Shown: positions 41,594-50,113 of the stretch, piece by piece
Position numbering within the stretch: position 1 is the stretch's first letter
Layout: each line of letters opens with the position of its first letter
Assembly (NCBI RefSeq): GCF_018130215.1
Contig: NZ_JAFCKQ010000013.1
Span: 1-64,000, forward strand
Direction of reading: 5' to 3'
Length of the DNA: 64,000 nucleotides
Origin: Bradyrhizobium jicamae
GTDB taxonomy: Bacteria > Pseudomonadota > Alphaproteobacteria > Rhizobiales > Xanthobacteraceae
Notes under the pieces: generated by a model
Told to the model about the DNA's origin: nothing
Databases searched by the model: none
What the model saw: the letters and a program-made list of their open reading frames with translations, nothing else
Program-made: the position numbers and the translations under genes

Positions 41594-42808
41594 ATGACCG
41601 ACACCGTGATCACCCCAGCCGCATCGGGCGCCAGCGCGCTGGTCGAAAAGGTTCCGCTCGAAACCTATGTGCCGCCGGCGAAGCCCTCGCTGATCGGGCT
41701 GTCGCGCGCCGAGATCGCCGATCGCCTCGGCGAGATCGGCGTTGCGCCGTCGCAGCGCAAGATGCGCACGCAGCAGCTCTGGCATTGGATGTACTTCCGC
41801 GGCGCCAAAAGCTTCGACGAGATGACCAATGTCTCGAAGGACATGCGCGCCGAGCTTGAGAAGCATTTCACCGTCGACCGCCCCGAAGTGGTCGCCGAGC
41901 AGATCTCCAATGACGGCACCCGCAAATGGCTGCTCCGCCTGCCGAGCGGCGACAAGGTCGAGCGGCCGCACGAGGTCGAGTGCGTCTACATCCCCGAGAC
42001 CGACCGCGGCACGCTGTGTGTCTCCTCGCAGGTTGGCTGCACGCTGAACTGCGCGTTCTGCCACACCGGCACGCAGCGGCTGGTGCGTAACCTCACCGCC
42101 GGCGAGATCGTCGGCCAGGTGATGGTGGCGCGCGACCGTCTTAATGATTGGGCCGACCGCGAGGACGGCTCGCGCCGCGTCACCAACATCGTGATGATGG
42201 GGATGGGCGAGCCGCTCTACAATTTCGACGCGGTGCGCGATGCGCTGCTGATCGTCGCCGACAACGAGGGCATCGGCATTTCCCGCCGCCGCATCACGCT
42301 GTCGACCTCCGGTGTGGTGCCGAACATCAAGCGTACCGGAGAGGAGATCGGCGTGATGCTGGCGATCTCGCTGCACGCGGTCCGCGATGAGCTGCGCGAC
42401 GAGCTGGTGCCGCTGAACCGCAAATATCCGATTCAACAATTGCTGCAGGCCTGCCGCGACTATCCCGGCGCGTCGAACGCGCGTCGCATCACCTTCGAAT
42501 ATGTGATGCTGAAGGGCGTCAACGATTCGCTTGATGACGCGCGGCTCCTGGTCAAGCTGCTCAAGGGCATCCCGGCCAAGATCAACCTGATCCCGTTCAA
42601 TCCTTGGCCGGGCACGGCCTACGAGTGCTCCGACTGGGAGCAGATCGAGAAATTCTCCGAATACATCTTCAACGCCGGCTATTCCTCGCCGGTGCGCACG
42701 CCGCGCGGCCGCGACATCCTCGCCGCCTGCGGCCAGCTCAAGTCGGAGACCGAAAAGCTTTCCGCGCGCGAGCGCCAGGCGCTGCGCGCGATGGCGATGA
42801 CGGATTGA
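41594..42808 (+). CDS. rlmN: Dual-specificity rRNA/tRNA methyltransferase RlmN
   Basis: A 404-residue radical SAM methyltransferase that methylates C2 of A2503 in 23S rRNA and A37 in some tRNAs. The SAM/Fe-S motif is NCAFCHTG, preceded by SSQVGCTLNC (Cys spacing CX3CX2C). MGMGEPLYN and LAISLHAV are standard; a C-terminal Cys (CGQLKSE) is the methyl-carrying residue, the other one lying in the N-terminal half. ATG 41594 follows TTTGAGGTTTC. Confidence 0.96.
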   Translation: MTDTVITPAASGASALVEKVPLETYVPPAKPSLIGLSRAEIADRLGEIGVAPSQRKMRTQQLWHWMYFRGAKSFDEMTNVSKDMRAELEKHFTVDRPEVVAEQISNDGTRKWLLRLPSGDKVERPHEVECVYIPETDRGTLCVSSQVGCTLNCAFCHTGTQRLVRNLTAGEIVGQVMVARDRLNDWADREDGSRRVTNIVMMGMGEPLYNFDAVRDALLIVADNEGIGISRRRITLSTSGVVPNIKRTGEEIGVMLAISLHAVRDELRDELVPLNRKYPIQQLLQACRDYPGASNARRITFEYVMLKGVNDSLDDARLLVKLLKGIPAKINLIPFNPWPGTAYECSDWEQIEKFSEYIFNAGYSSPVRTPRGRDILAACGQLKSETEKLSARERQALRAMAMTD

Positions 42809-42827
42809 TCGTGGCCTCCGTGCAATT

Positions 42828-42911
42828 CGTCGTTGCGAGGAGCGAAGCGACGAAGCAATCCATGTCTCGGCAAGTTGCGAGATGGATTGCCTCGCTTCGC
42901 TCGCGGTGACG
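42828..42911. repeat. Hairpin repeat (GCGAGGAGCGAAGCGACGAA class)
   Basis: Inverted repeat CGAGGAGCGAAGCG...AAGCAATCCA and TGGATTGCCTCGCTTCGCTCG, a family common in bradyrhizobial intergenic DNA. It lies between rlmN and a membrane protein gene; related pieces are at 11041-11215 and 50033-50096. Confidence 0.65.
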
Positions 42912-42924
42912 GAGGAAACCTGAC

Positions 42925-43413
42925 ATGGCCTTGATCGGCCGCCTGTTCGTCGTCGCCTTCGCCTTTCTGCTGGCCTGCTTCGTGGCAGGGATCATCGTGG
43001 TCGGCGCGGTGCTCTATCCCGAGATCAGCAACCTGCCGGACGCGCCGATCGACCAGAACGCGATCGACGTCGTGCTCGGCTTCGGCTTCATCTTCATTTC
43101 CGGCTTCGCGCTGTTGCCGGCGCTGATCATCGTGCTGGTCACCGAGGCATTCGACATCAGAAGCGTGCTGGCCTATGCCGTCGGAGGCGCCATCGTCGGC
43201 GCGGCCTGCTATCTCGGCCTCGTGCCGTTCGATCCCGATACGATGCATTTCGAGGGCATCGTGCGCCGGCACATGGAGATCATGACTGGCGCCGGCATCG
43301 TCGCGGGGCTGGTCTATTGGCTGGTCGCCGGCCGCACCGCCGGCGCCTGGCGCGCGCCGTCGCGTCCCTCGCGGCCGCCGCCGCTGCCCTCGCAATCGCG
43401 CCCGCAGCCGTGA
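42925..43413 (+). CDS. Four-helix membrane protein, unknown
   Basis: A 162-residue integral membrane protein with about four helices (6-30, 48-74, 83-105 and 118-136) and a Pro-rich cytoplasmic tail (PSRPSRPPPLPSQSRP). ATG 42925 has a strong GGAGG, and the sequence is typical of small rhizobial membrane proteins. No domain recognised. 39 bp separate it from the PAP2 gene, so the two may be co-transcribed. Confidence 0.72.
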   Translation: MALIGRLFVVAFAFLLACFVAGIIVVGAVLYPEISNLPDAPIDQNAIDVVLGFGFIFISGFALLPALIIVLVTEAFDIRSVLAYAVGGAIVGAACYLGLVPFDPDTMHFEGIVRRHMEIMTGAGIVAGLVYWLVAGRTAGAWRAPSRPSRPPPLPSQSRPQP

Positions 43414-43452
43414 AGCTTCCCATGCCCCGCTGCCTCGGCTAAACCGCGCGCC

Positions 43453-44253
43453 ATGAACCGGACCGGACTCGTCATCGCGCTTGCGCTAGCGTTCGTCATT
43501 GGCCTCGTGTTCGGGATCTACCCCGAGCTCGACCTGAAGCTGGCAGCGCTGTTCTACGACGTTGCGCAGAAAACCTTTCCGCTGAAGCTCGATGCGCTCG
43601 CGTCGTTCGCGCGCGATGCGGCGATGTGGATCGCCTGGGGCCTGGTGCTGCCGGCGATCGTTGCGATCGTGGTGAAGTTCATCCGGCCCGACCGCCCGAT
43701 GCTGATGTCGCCCCGCGCGGCGATCTTCCTGCTCACAACGATGCTTCTGTCCGCTGGTCTGCTCACCAATCTCACCTTCAAGAGCTATTGGGGCCGGCCG
43801 CGGCCTGTGGTGGTGATGCAGTTCGGCGGTGACTTGAAATTCGTGCCGTGGTGGGATCCGCGCGGCGATTGCGCGCGCAACTGCTCGTTCTTTTCCGGCG
43901 AAGGCGCGACCGCGTTCTGGACCTATGCGCCGGCGGCGCTGGCGCCGCCCGCCTGGCGGCCGCTCGCCTATGTCGGGGCCACCGTGTTCGGCATTGCAAC
44001 CAGCGGCTTACGGATGGCGTTCGGCGGGCATTTCTTCACCGACGTGGCAATCGCCGGCCTCGTCTCCTTCCTGGTGGTCTGGCTGGCCTATGCCCTGATC
44101 TACCGCTGGGCCGCGACCCGCCTGACCGATGCCCAGGTCGACTCGGCGCTGACGCGGTTGGCATGGCCCGGCTACCGGGCGATGCAGCGCTGGCGCGGCC
44201 GCGACGTCGGCCCCGCACGCGTGAGCGGCGCAGTGGCGCCAAAGGGGCTGTAA
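43453..44253 (+). CDS. PAP2-family membrane phosphatase
   Basis: A 266-residue protein with about five membrane helices. Motif 1 is KSYWGRPRP (K-x6-RP). Motif 3 is LRMAFGGHFFTD (R-x5-H-x3-D), which holds the nucleophile His. Motif 2, normally PSGH, reads FFSGEGA, with Glu in place of His; this form recurs in a subset of bacterial PAP2 proteins. It probably dephosphorylates lipid phosphates or undecaprenyl-PP/lipid A. ATG 43453. Confidence 0.85.
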   Translation: MNRTGLVIALALAFVIGLVFGIYPELDLKLAALFYDVAQKTFPLKLDALASFARDAAMWIAWGLVLPAIVAIVVKFIRPDRPMLMSPRAAIFLLTTMLLSAGLLTNLTFKSYWGRPRPVVVMQFGGDLKFVPWWDPRGDCARNCSFFSGEGATAFWTYAPAALAPPAWRPLAYVGATVFGIATSGLRMAFGGHFFTDVAIAGLVSFLVVWLAYALIYRWAATRLTDAQVDSALTRLAWPGYRAMQRWRGRDVGPARVSGAVAPKGL

Positions 44254-44336
44254 ACGTCATTAAACGCGTGCTCAAGGCAGCGAAATTTGTTATTCGCGCA
44301 GCCAAACCGCAACCGACCTGACCGATTGGACGCCTC

Positions 44337-45674
44337 ATGACCACGATCCTGAAAAGCCTGCCCAAGGGAGAGAAAGTCGGCATCGCCTTCTCCGGTGGTC
44401 TCGACACGTCAGCAGCGCTTTTGTGGATGAAGCAGAAGGGCGCCCGCGTGTTCGCCTACACCGCCAATCTCGGTCAGCCCGACGAGGCGGATTATGACGC
44501 GATCCCCCGCAAGGCGATGGATTTCGGCGCCGAGAAGGCACGCCTGGTGGATTGCCGCACGCAGCTGGTCCATGAAGGAATCGCCGCGATCCAGTCCGGC
44601 GCCTTCCACATCTCGACCGGCGGCCTCACCTATTTCAACACCACCCCGCTCGGCCGCGCCGTGACCGGCACGATGCTGGTCTCCGCGATGCAGGAGGACG
44701 GCGTCAACATCTGGGGCGACGGCTCGACCTACAAGGGCAACGACATCGAGCGCTTCTATCGCTACGGCCTGCTCACCAATCCGAGCCTGCGCATCTACAA
44801 GCCCTGGCTCGACCAGCAGTTCATCGACGAACTCGGCGGCCGCGCCGAAATGTCTGAATTCATGACCGCGCAGGGCTTCGCCTACAAGATGAGCGCGGAG
44901 AAGGCCTATTCGACCGACAGCAATTTGCTCGGCGCCACCCACGAGGCCAAGGATCTCGAGAGCCTTTCCAGCGGCATCACCATTGTCAACCCGATCATGG
45001 GCGTGCCGTTCTGGCGCGGCGATTGCGATGTCAGGCCCGAGAAGGTCGTGGTGCGCTTCGAGGAGGGCCAGCCGGTCGCGCTCAACGGCAAGAGTTTTGC
45101 CGATCCGGTCGCGCTGTTCCTCGAAGCCAATGCGATCGGCGGCCGCCATGGTCTCGGCATGAGCGACCAGATCGAGAACCGGATCATCGAGGCGAAGAGC
45201 CGCGGCATCTATGAAGCGCCCGGCATGGCCCTGCTGCACATCGCCTATGAGCGACTCGTCACCGGCATCCACAACGAGGATACGATCGAGCAGTATCGCA
45301 TCAGCGGGCTGCGGCTCGGGCGCCTGCTCTATCAGGGACGCTGGTTCGACTCGCAGGCGCTGATGCTGCGCGAGACCGCGCAGCGCTGGGTGGCGCGCGC
45401 CGTCACCGGCGAGGTGACGCTCGAGCTTCGCCGCGGCAACGACTATTCCATTCTCAACACCGAGAGCCCGAACCTGACCTACGCGCCGGAGCGGCTGAGC
45501 ATGGAGAAGGTGGAAGACGCCGCCTTCACGCCCGCCGACCGCATCGGGCAATTGACGATGCGTAACCTCGACATTGCCGACACCCGCGCCAAGCTCGGTC
45601 TTTACGGCAAGACCGGTTTGATCTCGAGCGGGGAGGGTGCGCAGATCTTCCAGCTCGAGAACGACAAGGACTGA
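44337..45674 (+). CDS. argG: Argininosuccinate synthase
   Basis: A 445-residue ArgG of the E. coli-like longer type. It joins citrulline and aspartate with ATP to argininosuccinate. The PP-loop FSGGLDTSA binds ATP; GDGSTYKGNDIERFYRY is a characteristic aspartate/citrulline site (shown in pieces GDGSTYKGND and RFYRYG). ATG 44337 follows the PAP2 gene by 83 bp. The cluster is not an arginine operon. Confidence 0.97.
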   Translation: MTTILKSLPKGEKVGIAFSGGLDTSAALLWMKQKGARVFAYTANLGQPDEADYDAIPRKAMDFGAEKARLVDCRTQLVHEGIAAIQSGAFHISTGGLTYFNTTPLGRAVTGTMLVSAMQEDGVNIWGDGSTYKGNDIERFYRYGLLTNPSLRIYKPWLDQQFIDELGGRAEMSEFMTAQGFAYKMSAEKAYSTDSNLLGATHEAKDLESLSSGITIVNPIMGVPFWRGDCDVRPEKVVVRFEEGQPVALNGKSFADPVALFLEANAIGGRHGLGMSDQIENRIIEAKSRGIYEAPGMALLHIAYERLVTGIHNEDTIEQYRISGLRLGRLLYQGRWFDSQALMLRETAQRWVARAVTGEVTLELRRGNDYSILNTESPNLTYAPERLSMEKVEDAAFTPADRIGQLTMRNLDIADTRAKLGLYGKTGLISSGEGAQIFQLENDKD

Positions 45675-45730
45675 GGGGCGCGGGCAGCGGCCACAAACTC
45701 AGGTCGTCCCGGCATGGGAGGGATCGTGCG

Positions 45731-46318
45731 CTACTTCACCCGCAACGCATCCAGCAGCGAGCGGAATGCGCGCGCGTAATCCGTGCCCGCCTTGCCGATA
45801 TCGTGTCCGCCCGACACCGCGACCGCGGCCTCCGTCACTGCGCCGAGCAACAGTCGCGCCAACGGCTCGATCGGCTGCTTCGCTATCACGCCGGCCTCCA
45901 TCGCAGCGGCGATCGCGCGCGGAAACTTGCCGCCGAAATGCCTGGCGTCGATCTCGCGCCAGCGCTCCCAGCCGAGCACAGCGGGGCCGTCCCGCAAGAT
46001 GATCTGGCCGGTCGGGCCCTTGGAACAGGCCGCGAAATAGCCCTGCGTTCCCGCCGCCATCGCGGCGAGCGGATCGTTCTCGGCACGCGAGATGCGGTCG
46101 AGATCGGCGACGAGGTCGAGCGAGACCTGTTCGAACACCGCCTCGAACACCGCCTCCTTGGTCGCGAAGTGATGATAGACCGCGCCTTTTGCAACCCGCG
46201 CGCCCGCCGCGATCTCGTCCATCGTCGTCGCGGCAAAGCCGCGCTCGCCGAAGATGCGTCGCGCCGCCTTGACGATTGAGTTCCTGGTCTTCTCGCGCCG
46301 TTCGGCCTGGGTTGCCAT
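45731..46318 (-). CDS. TetR/AcrR family repressor
   Basis: A 195-residue regulator. The N-terminal HTH (ARRIFGERGFAATTMDEIAAGARVAKGAVYHHF, given here as its pieces GERGFAATT, EIAAGARV and VYHHF) is standard. The C-terminal effector domain is unassigned. It is divergent from the NTF2-like gene at 46436. Two perfect palindromes at 46359-46399 lie between them and are the obvious operator, so it likely represses both itself and its neighbour. Confidence 0.9.
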   Translation of the reverse strand: MATQAERREKTRNSIVKAARRIFGERGFAATTMDEIAAGARVAKGAVYHHFATKEAVFEAVFEQVSLDLVADLDRISRAENDPLAAMAAGTQGYFAACSKGPTGQIILRDGPAVLGWERWREIDARHFGGKFPRAIAAAMEAGVIAKQPIEPLARLLLGAVTEAAVAVSGGHDIGKAGTDYARAFRSLLDALRVK

Positions 46319-46358
46319 GTCACCTGTCTAGCCCAGTTCCAGCGCCGCGCCAATTGAC

Positions 46359-46399
46359 TTACCGACCTTTAGTCGGTAAATACCGACCACGAGTCGGTA
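46359..46399. promoter_or_regulatory. Doubled TetR-type operator
   Basis: Two palindromes: TTACCGAC-CTTTA-GTCGGTAA (46359-46379) and TACCGAC-CACGA-GTCGGTA (46381-46399). Centres are 21 bp apart, two helical turns, so two dimers can bind the same face. They sit between divergent tetR-like (starting 46318) and NTF2-like (46436) genes. Confidence 0.8.
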
Positions 46400-46435
46400 A
46401 ATAATCAGCCGGCTCTGACAAACCGGGAGACCTTC

Positions 46436-46801
46436 ATGCCTTCACTCGAGACCCTGCGAGCCTTCGCCGATACCGTCGAATGCAACGACCATGTCGGCGC
46501 GATCACGAATTTCTATGCTGCCGACGCCCGCACCCAGGAAAATGACGGCGAATGGCGCGTCGGCCGCGAGGCGCTTGCGGCGCGCGAGGCGGCCGTATTG
46601 GCGTCGGTCGCCGGCGTGAAGACCAAGCGACTCGGGCCGCTGATGCTCGATGGCGACCACTCCGCAATCTGCTGGCGGTTCGAGTTCACCGGCAAGGACG
46701 GCAAGGTCCGCAGCATGGAGGAGGTCGCCTGGCAGACCTGGCGCGGTGACGAACTGATCGAGGAGCGGTTCTTCTACGATCCGCAGCAGATGGCGCGGTG
46801 A
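46436..46801 (+). CDS. NTF2-like/SnoaL-fold protein under TetR control
   Basis: A 121-residue protein with NTF2-like fold features: ITNFYAADARTQEN, GREALAAREAAV, and CWRFEFTGKDGKVRSMEEVAWQ-type strands (pieces ICWRFEF, EEVAWQ). Catalytic residues cannot be assigned. Divergent from the TetR gene and separated by its double operator, it is likely the main regulated target and may act on or bind the same small molecule. Confidence 0.8.
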   Translation: MPSLETLRAFADTVECNDHVGAITNFYAADARTQENDGEWRVGREALAAREAAVLASVAGVKTKRLGPLMLDGDHSAICWRFEFTGKDGKVRSMEEVAWQTWRGDELIEERFFYDPQQMAR

Positions 46802-46819
46802 TGGCAGCGTCGATGCTGC

Positions 46820-46862
46820 GCCCCTCGCCCCGCTCTTGCGGGGAGTGGGTTGGGGTGAGGGG
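46820..46862. repeat. CCCCTCgCCCC/GGGGTGAGGGG hairpin repeat
   Basis: Imperfect inverted repeat around CCCCTCGCCCCGCTCTTGCGG in the 244-bp gap between the NTF2-like gene and the OmpA-like gene; a second degraded unit follows (46900-46955). Same family as 19738-19878. Confidence 0.55.
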
Positions 46863-46994
46863 CATCTCCGCGAGTGATGTGTGTTGACCAACCTGTACCC
46901 CTCACCCGGATCGCATCTGCGATCAGGGCTCTTCCCGCAAGCGAGGTGAAGCAAGCGCCCCGCTGGCTTCGATGTCTCTTCGCACGCCCAAACA

Positions 46995-47024
46995 AAAATG
47001 GCCGGGATCGCTCCCGGCCATTTT
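46995..47024. terminator. Strong intrinsic terminator, OmpA-like gene 3' side
   Basis: Perfect 13-bp stem AAAATGGCCGGGA/TCCCGGCCATTTT with loop TCGC. T-rich runs follow on both strands (TTTTTG on the minus side, ATTTTTG on the plus), so it can act bidirectionally. The minus-strand OmpA-like gene ends 21 bp upstream at 47046. Confidence 0.85.
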
Positions 47025-47045
47025 GATTTTTGATCCTGCACGCGC

Positions 47046-49037
47046 TCAGCGCGGCGCGCTGGCGTCGCCGGTGAGCAGCGGGGTGATGCGGCGGACGGTG
47101 ACGCGGCGATTGATGCGGCTTGGTCCGTCGGTCTGCTCCTTCAGATATTGCGAGCCATAGCCCTGCGACGTCAGGTTCTCGGCCGGCACGTTGAACTGCT
47201 GTGTCAGCAGTTCGGCCGCGGACTGCGCACGGCGATCGGACAGCGACAGATTGTCGGTGTCGTTGCCGGTCGCATCCGTATGGCCCTCGATCAGGAACAC
47301 CTCGCGCGGGTTGCGCTGGATCGCCCGGTTGAGGCCGTCGGCGATCGCCTGCAGCTTTGCCGCCTGGTCCGGTGGAATCGCCCACGAGCCGGAGTCGAAG
47401 TTGATGGTGTTGACGTCGATCGACGGCATCAGCATGCGCACGTTCGGGCTGTAGCGGATCTCCTCGAGCGTATAGCGACGGTCGATCCGGTCCACCGGCG
47501 GAGCTTCCATGGTTTCGTAGATCAGGTCGGGCGAAGCTGCGTCGGCTGCGACGATGTAGCGATCATAGGGGATACGCACCACCGGCGGCGGCAGATCGAC
47601 ATAGAAGCCGCCGACTGCGCGCGGATCGCGATAAGTGTTGTCGATGATGACGAGTTCGCGGCCGTCCGGACCCCTGCGGATCCGGCGCAGCAACTGGCCG
47701 TCGGGGCCGACCACCGTGATGATCTGGCTGCCGTCGGGACGGATCACGATGGTGCGCGTCTCGCCGCCGACCGTCTCGGTGCGGATGTCGCGGGCGCCGT
47801 AACGGAAGCGGTAGAGATCGTCGCCGCGGACATAAGCCTGTCCGCTCGGATCGACGACGATGACCCGATCCGGTTCGGTATAGACGGTGCGGCCACCTTC
47901 GACGACCACCTGTCGCTGACCCTGCAGGTCGGCGATGGTCGCGCCGACGATCGCGCCGGCGACGAAGCCCGCGCCGACGGCGAGTGGAGTCAGGTCACGC
48001 CGCGGCGGCGGCGGCAGCGGCGCTGCCACCTGGGGCGCGGCGCGGAAGGCCGATGAAGCCATCGGCGGGGCGTATTGCGGCTTGTTGGGCGGCGGTGTCG
48101 CCGCCGCCGACCCGGGGACGATTGTGGGTGCCGGCGGGCCGGCCGGGCGCGCGATCGTCGGCGCGGCAGCGGGCGGTGCCGCGGCGGCCGGAGGCTGCGT
48201 TCCGGGCAGCACATTGGGGCGTCCCTGCTGGCCCGGAGCCGGCGCCGCTGGGGCCGCAGCCGGGGGCTGTCCGGGCAAGGTACCGGGACGTGCAGGCGGC
48301 TGTGCGCCACCGGCCGGCGGCGTCGGGGCCGGCGCGGCGGCGGGCGGTGTACCCGGAGCCGGCCTTGCACCGGGAGCCGGCGCGGCCGCCGGTGGAGTGC
48401 CAGGGGCCGGTCGTGCACCAGGAGCCGGCGGCGCCGCGGGAGCGGGTGTGGCCGGCAATGTCGAGGGGCGAGCTGCCGGAGCCGCATTCGGGGCTGGTGT
48501 CGGCGGGACGTGAGACGGGGCCGCCGCGGGCGGCGGCGCAGCCGGACGCGCCGGTTCGGCCGCCGGCGGAGTAGGACGCGCGGGTGCCGCAGCGGGCGGC
48601 GGAGTCGGAGCCGGCCGTGCCGGCGCAGCCGCCGGCGGCGCCGGGGGAGCGGGGCGCGCGGGAGCTGCAGCGGGCGGCGGGGTTGGTGTGGGTCTCGCCG
48701 GTGCTGCCGCTGGCGGGGCCGGCGGTGCTGGACGGGCCGGTGCGGCTGCCGGCGGCGGGGCAGGATGTGCCGGAGCTGCCGCAGGCGGCGGAGGCGTCGG
48801 GCGTGCCGGCGCGGCTGGTGGCGGTGGCGCCGGATGCGGCGCGGCAGCGGGCGGCGTCGGTCGAGCGGGAGCGCCCGGCGCCGGACGCGGCTTCGGCTTT
48901 CCATCCGGGCCAAGCTCTTCCTTCGGCTGCGCCTGTGCGACGACCAGCGGCGAGGTTTGTGCGTGCGAAGCTGAGGCGGCGAACTGCATCAACGTCAGCG
49001 CAGTCGTGGCAAGCAGCACGAGACGAAGCTTTGTCAT
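47046..49037 (-). CDS. OmpA-family protein with long Pro/Ala-rich tract
   Basis: A 663-residue envelope protein. Signal peptide (LVLLATTALTLMQFAASASHA); then roughly residues 45-330 are an Ala/Pro-rich low-complexity tract built from units such as PAAAPARP, PTPPPAAAPARP and PGARPAPGTPPAA. A middle Gly/Val region (LAVGAGFVAGAIVGATIADLQ, a glycine-zipper-like helix) and beta-rich RIVVDPSG-like region follow. The OmpA C-terminal domain (INFDSGSWAI ... EGHTDATGND ... SDRRAQSAAE) binds peptidoglycan. The tract may span the periplasm. Terminator at 46995-47024. Confidence 0.87.
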   Translation of the reverse strand: MTKLRLVLLATTALTLMQFAASASHAQTSPLVVAQAQPKEELGPDGKPKPRPAPGAPARPTPPAAAPHPAPPPPAAPARPTPPPPAAAPAHPAPPPAAAPARPAPPAPPAAAPARPTPTPPPAAAPARPAPPAPPAAAPARPAPTPPPAAAPARPTPPAAEPARPAAPPPAAAPSHVPPTPAPNAAPAARPSTLPATPAPAAPPAPGARPAPGTPPAAAPAPGARPAPGTPPAAAPAPTPPAGGAQPPARPGTLPGQPPAAAPAAPAPGQQGRPNVLPGTQPPAAAAPPAAAPTIARPAGPPAPTIVPGSAAATPPPNKPQYAPPMASSAFRAAPQVAAPLPPPPRRDLTPLAVGAGFVAGAIVGATIADLQGQRQVVVEGGRTVYTEPDRVIVVDPSGQAYVRGDDLYRFRYGARDIRTETVGGETRTIVIRPDGSQIITVVGPDGQLLRRIRRGPDGRELVIIDNTYRDPRAVGGFYVDLPPPVVRIPYDRYIVAADAASPDLIYETMEAPPVDRIDRRYTLEEIRYSPNVRMLMPSIDVNTINFDSGSWAIPPDQAAKLQAIADGLNRAIQRNPREVFLIEGHTDATGNDTDNLSLSDRRAQSAAELLTQQFNVPAENLTSQGYGSQYLKEQTDGPSRINRRVTVRRITPLLTGDASAPR

Positions 49038-49278
49038 GATATCTGGAATCCTCGGCGGAGCGTCGGGGCAGGAAGGACGGGTAATAACCGAACTGTTCGG
49101 CGGGACGATGAACAGCCAGCCGTTAGGCCGGATTGTGGCGGGAAACGAATCAGGAGGGTACTTTATTTCGACATCATAACGGGTTGCATGCGCGTTTGTT
49201 CAGCACGCATTCAGAAGAAACGCCCGGACATGGAAAAGACGGCGTCGAAACTCCCTCACGAGCCGTTGCCGGGGCGGC

Positions 49279-49563
49279 TCACCGAGCGTCTGAACAGTCC
49301 GTCGCGGGCGGCGGTGCGGTCGGGCCGGGCGGTCCCGGCACCGGCAGTTCATCGGGCATGTTGCCTGGCAGTTCATCCGGCCGCGGCGGTTCGCCGGGGT
49401 CGTGCACCGGCGGTGGAATCTCCGGATTGGGATTGCCTGGAGGGATTCCCGGCGGCGGTTCACTCGGTGTTCCCGGCGTCGCCGGCGGAATCCCGGGCGG
49501 CTCGATCGGCTCCGGCATCAGGCCCGTCGGGTTCCTGACCATGTCGGAACGCACCGTGATCAT
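49279..49563 (-). CDS. Proline-rich small protein, unknown
   Basis: A 94-residue predicted protein of very high Pro content (PIEPPGIPPATPGTPSEPPP and so on) with no Cys until the last residues. ATG 49563 is preceded by ATGGAGCGATGA, giving GGAG at suitable spacing, and the minus frame is Pro-rich in a low-repeat way, as in several rhizobial small proteins. The opposite strand also has ORFs (Gly/Ala-rich), so coding status is uncertain. Confidence 0.5.
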   Translation of the reverse strand: MITVRSDMVRNPTGLMPEPIEPPGIPPATPGTPSEPPPGIPPGNPNPEIPPPVHDPGEPPRPDELPGNMPDELPVPGPPGPTAPPPATDCSDAR

Positions 49564-49629
49564 TCATCGCTCCATCAAAATGGCGAAGCGACAACCGACG
49601 GCGGATGGCGACGTTCCCGCGCGACAAGT

Positions 49630-50016
49630 TCATTCCGGCGAGTGACAGACCGCCTCGATGTTGTGACCATCGGGATCGCGCACGAACGCGCCGTAATAGT
49701 TCGGGTGATAGTGCGCGCGGATGCCGGGCGGACCATTGTCGCGGCCGCCGGCCGACAGCGCGGCCTTGTAGAACGCATCCACGGTGGCGCGATCCTTCGC
49801 AACGATCGCGATGTGCACCGGCTTGTTCATCGCGCCTTCGCCGCCGATCCAGAAATCCGGCTTGCCGTTGGCACCGAAGCCGGCCGCAGGCTCATGGCCG
49901 GTCAGCTCCGCGGGCACTTCCATGATCAGGCTGTAGCCGAGCGGCGCCAGCGCGGTCTGATAGAACGCCTTGGCACGCGCATAATCCGAGACCGAGAAGC
50001 CGATGTGGTCGATCAT
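49630..50016 (-). CDS. VOC-family (glyoxalase/bleomycin-resistance fold) protein
   Basis: A 128-residue VOC protein: IDHIGFSVSDYARAKAFYQTAL at the start (pieces IDHIGFSV and AKAFYQ), KPVHIAIVAKDRATVDAFY repeating the beta-alpha-beta module, and GAFVRDPDGHNIEAVCH with a metal-ligand Glu at the end. Role: metal-dependent isomerase or dioxygenase, or drug binding; substrate unknown. ATG 50016. Confidence 0.88.
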   Translation of the reverse strand: MIDHIGFSVSDYARAKAFYQTALAPLGYSLIMEVPAELTGHEPAAGFGANGKPDFWIGGEGAMNKPVHIAIVAKDRATVDAFYKAALSAGGRDNGPPGIRAHYHPNYYGAFVRDPDGHNIEAVCHSPE

Positions 50017-50032
50017 TGCGAGCCTCCCTTCT

Positions 50033-50096
50033 CTGCTTCGTCGCTTCTGCGCAAAGCTGCCTTGCAGTTTTGTCGCAAGCTCCTCGCAATGACGGG
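50033..50096. repeat. Degraded hairpin repeat (GCGAGGAGCGAAGC class)
   Basis: TTCGTCGCTTCTGCGCAAAG and GTCGCAAGCTCCTCGCAATG are recognisable halves of the family at 42828-42911. It separates the VOC gene from the FkbM-type gene. Confidence 0.5.
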
Positions 50097-50113
50097 GTGA
50101 GAGCGGGCAACCC

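Noticed and set aside
48075..48974. Arg/Gly/Ser-rich ORFs opposite the OmpA-like Pro/Ala tract
   Set aside because: They arise from the low-complexity GC-rich DNA of the tract; the OmpA-like reading has signal peptide and OmpA domain.
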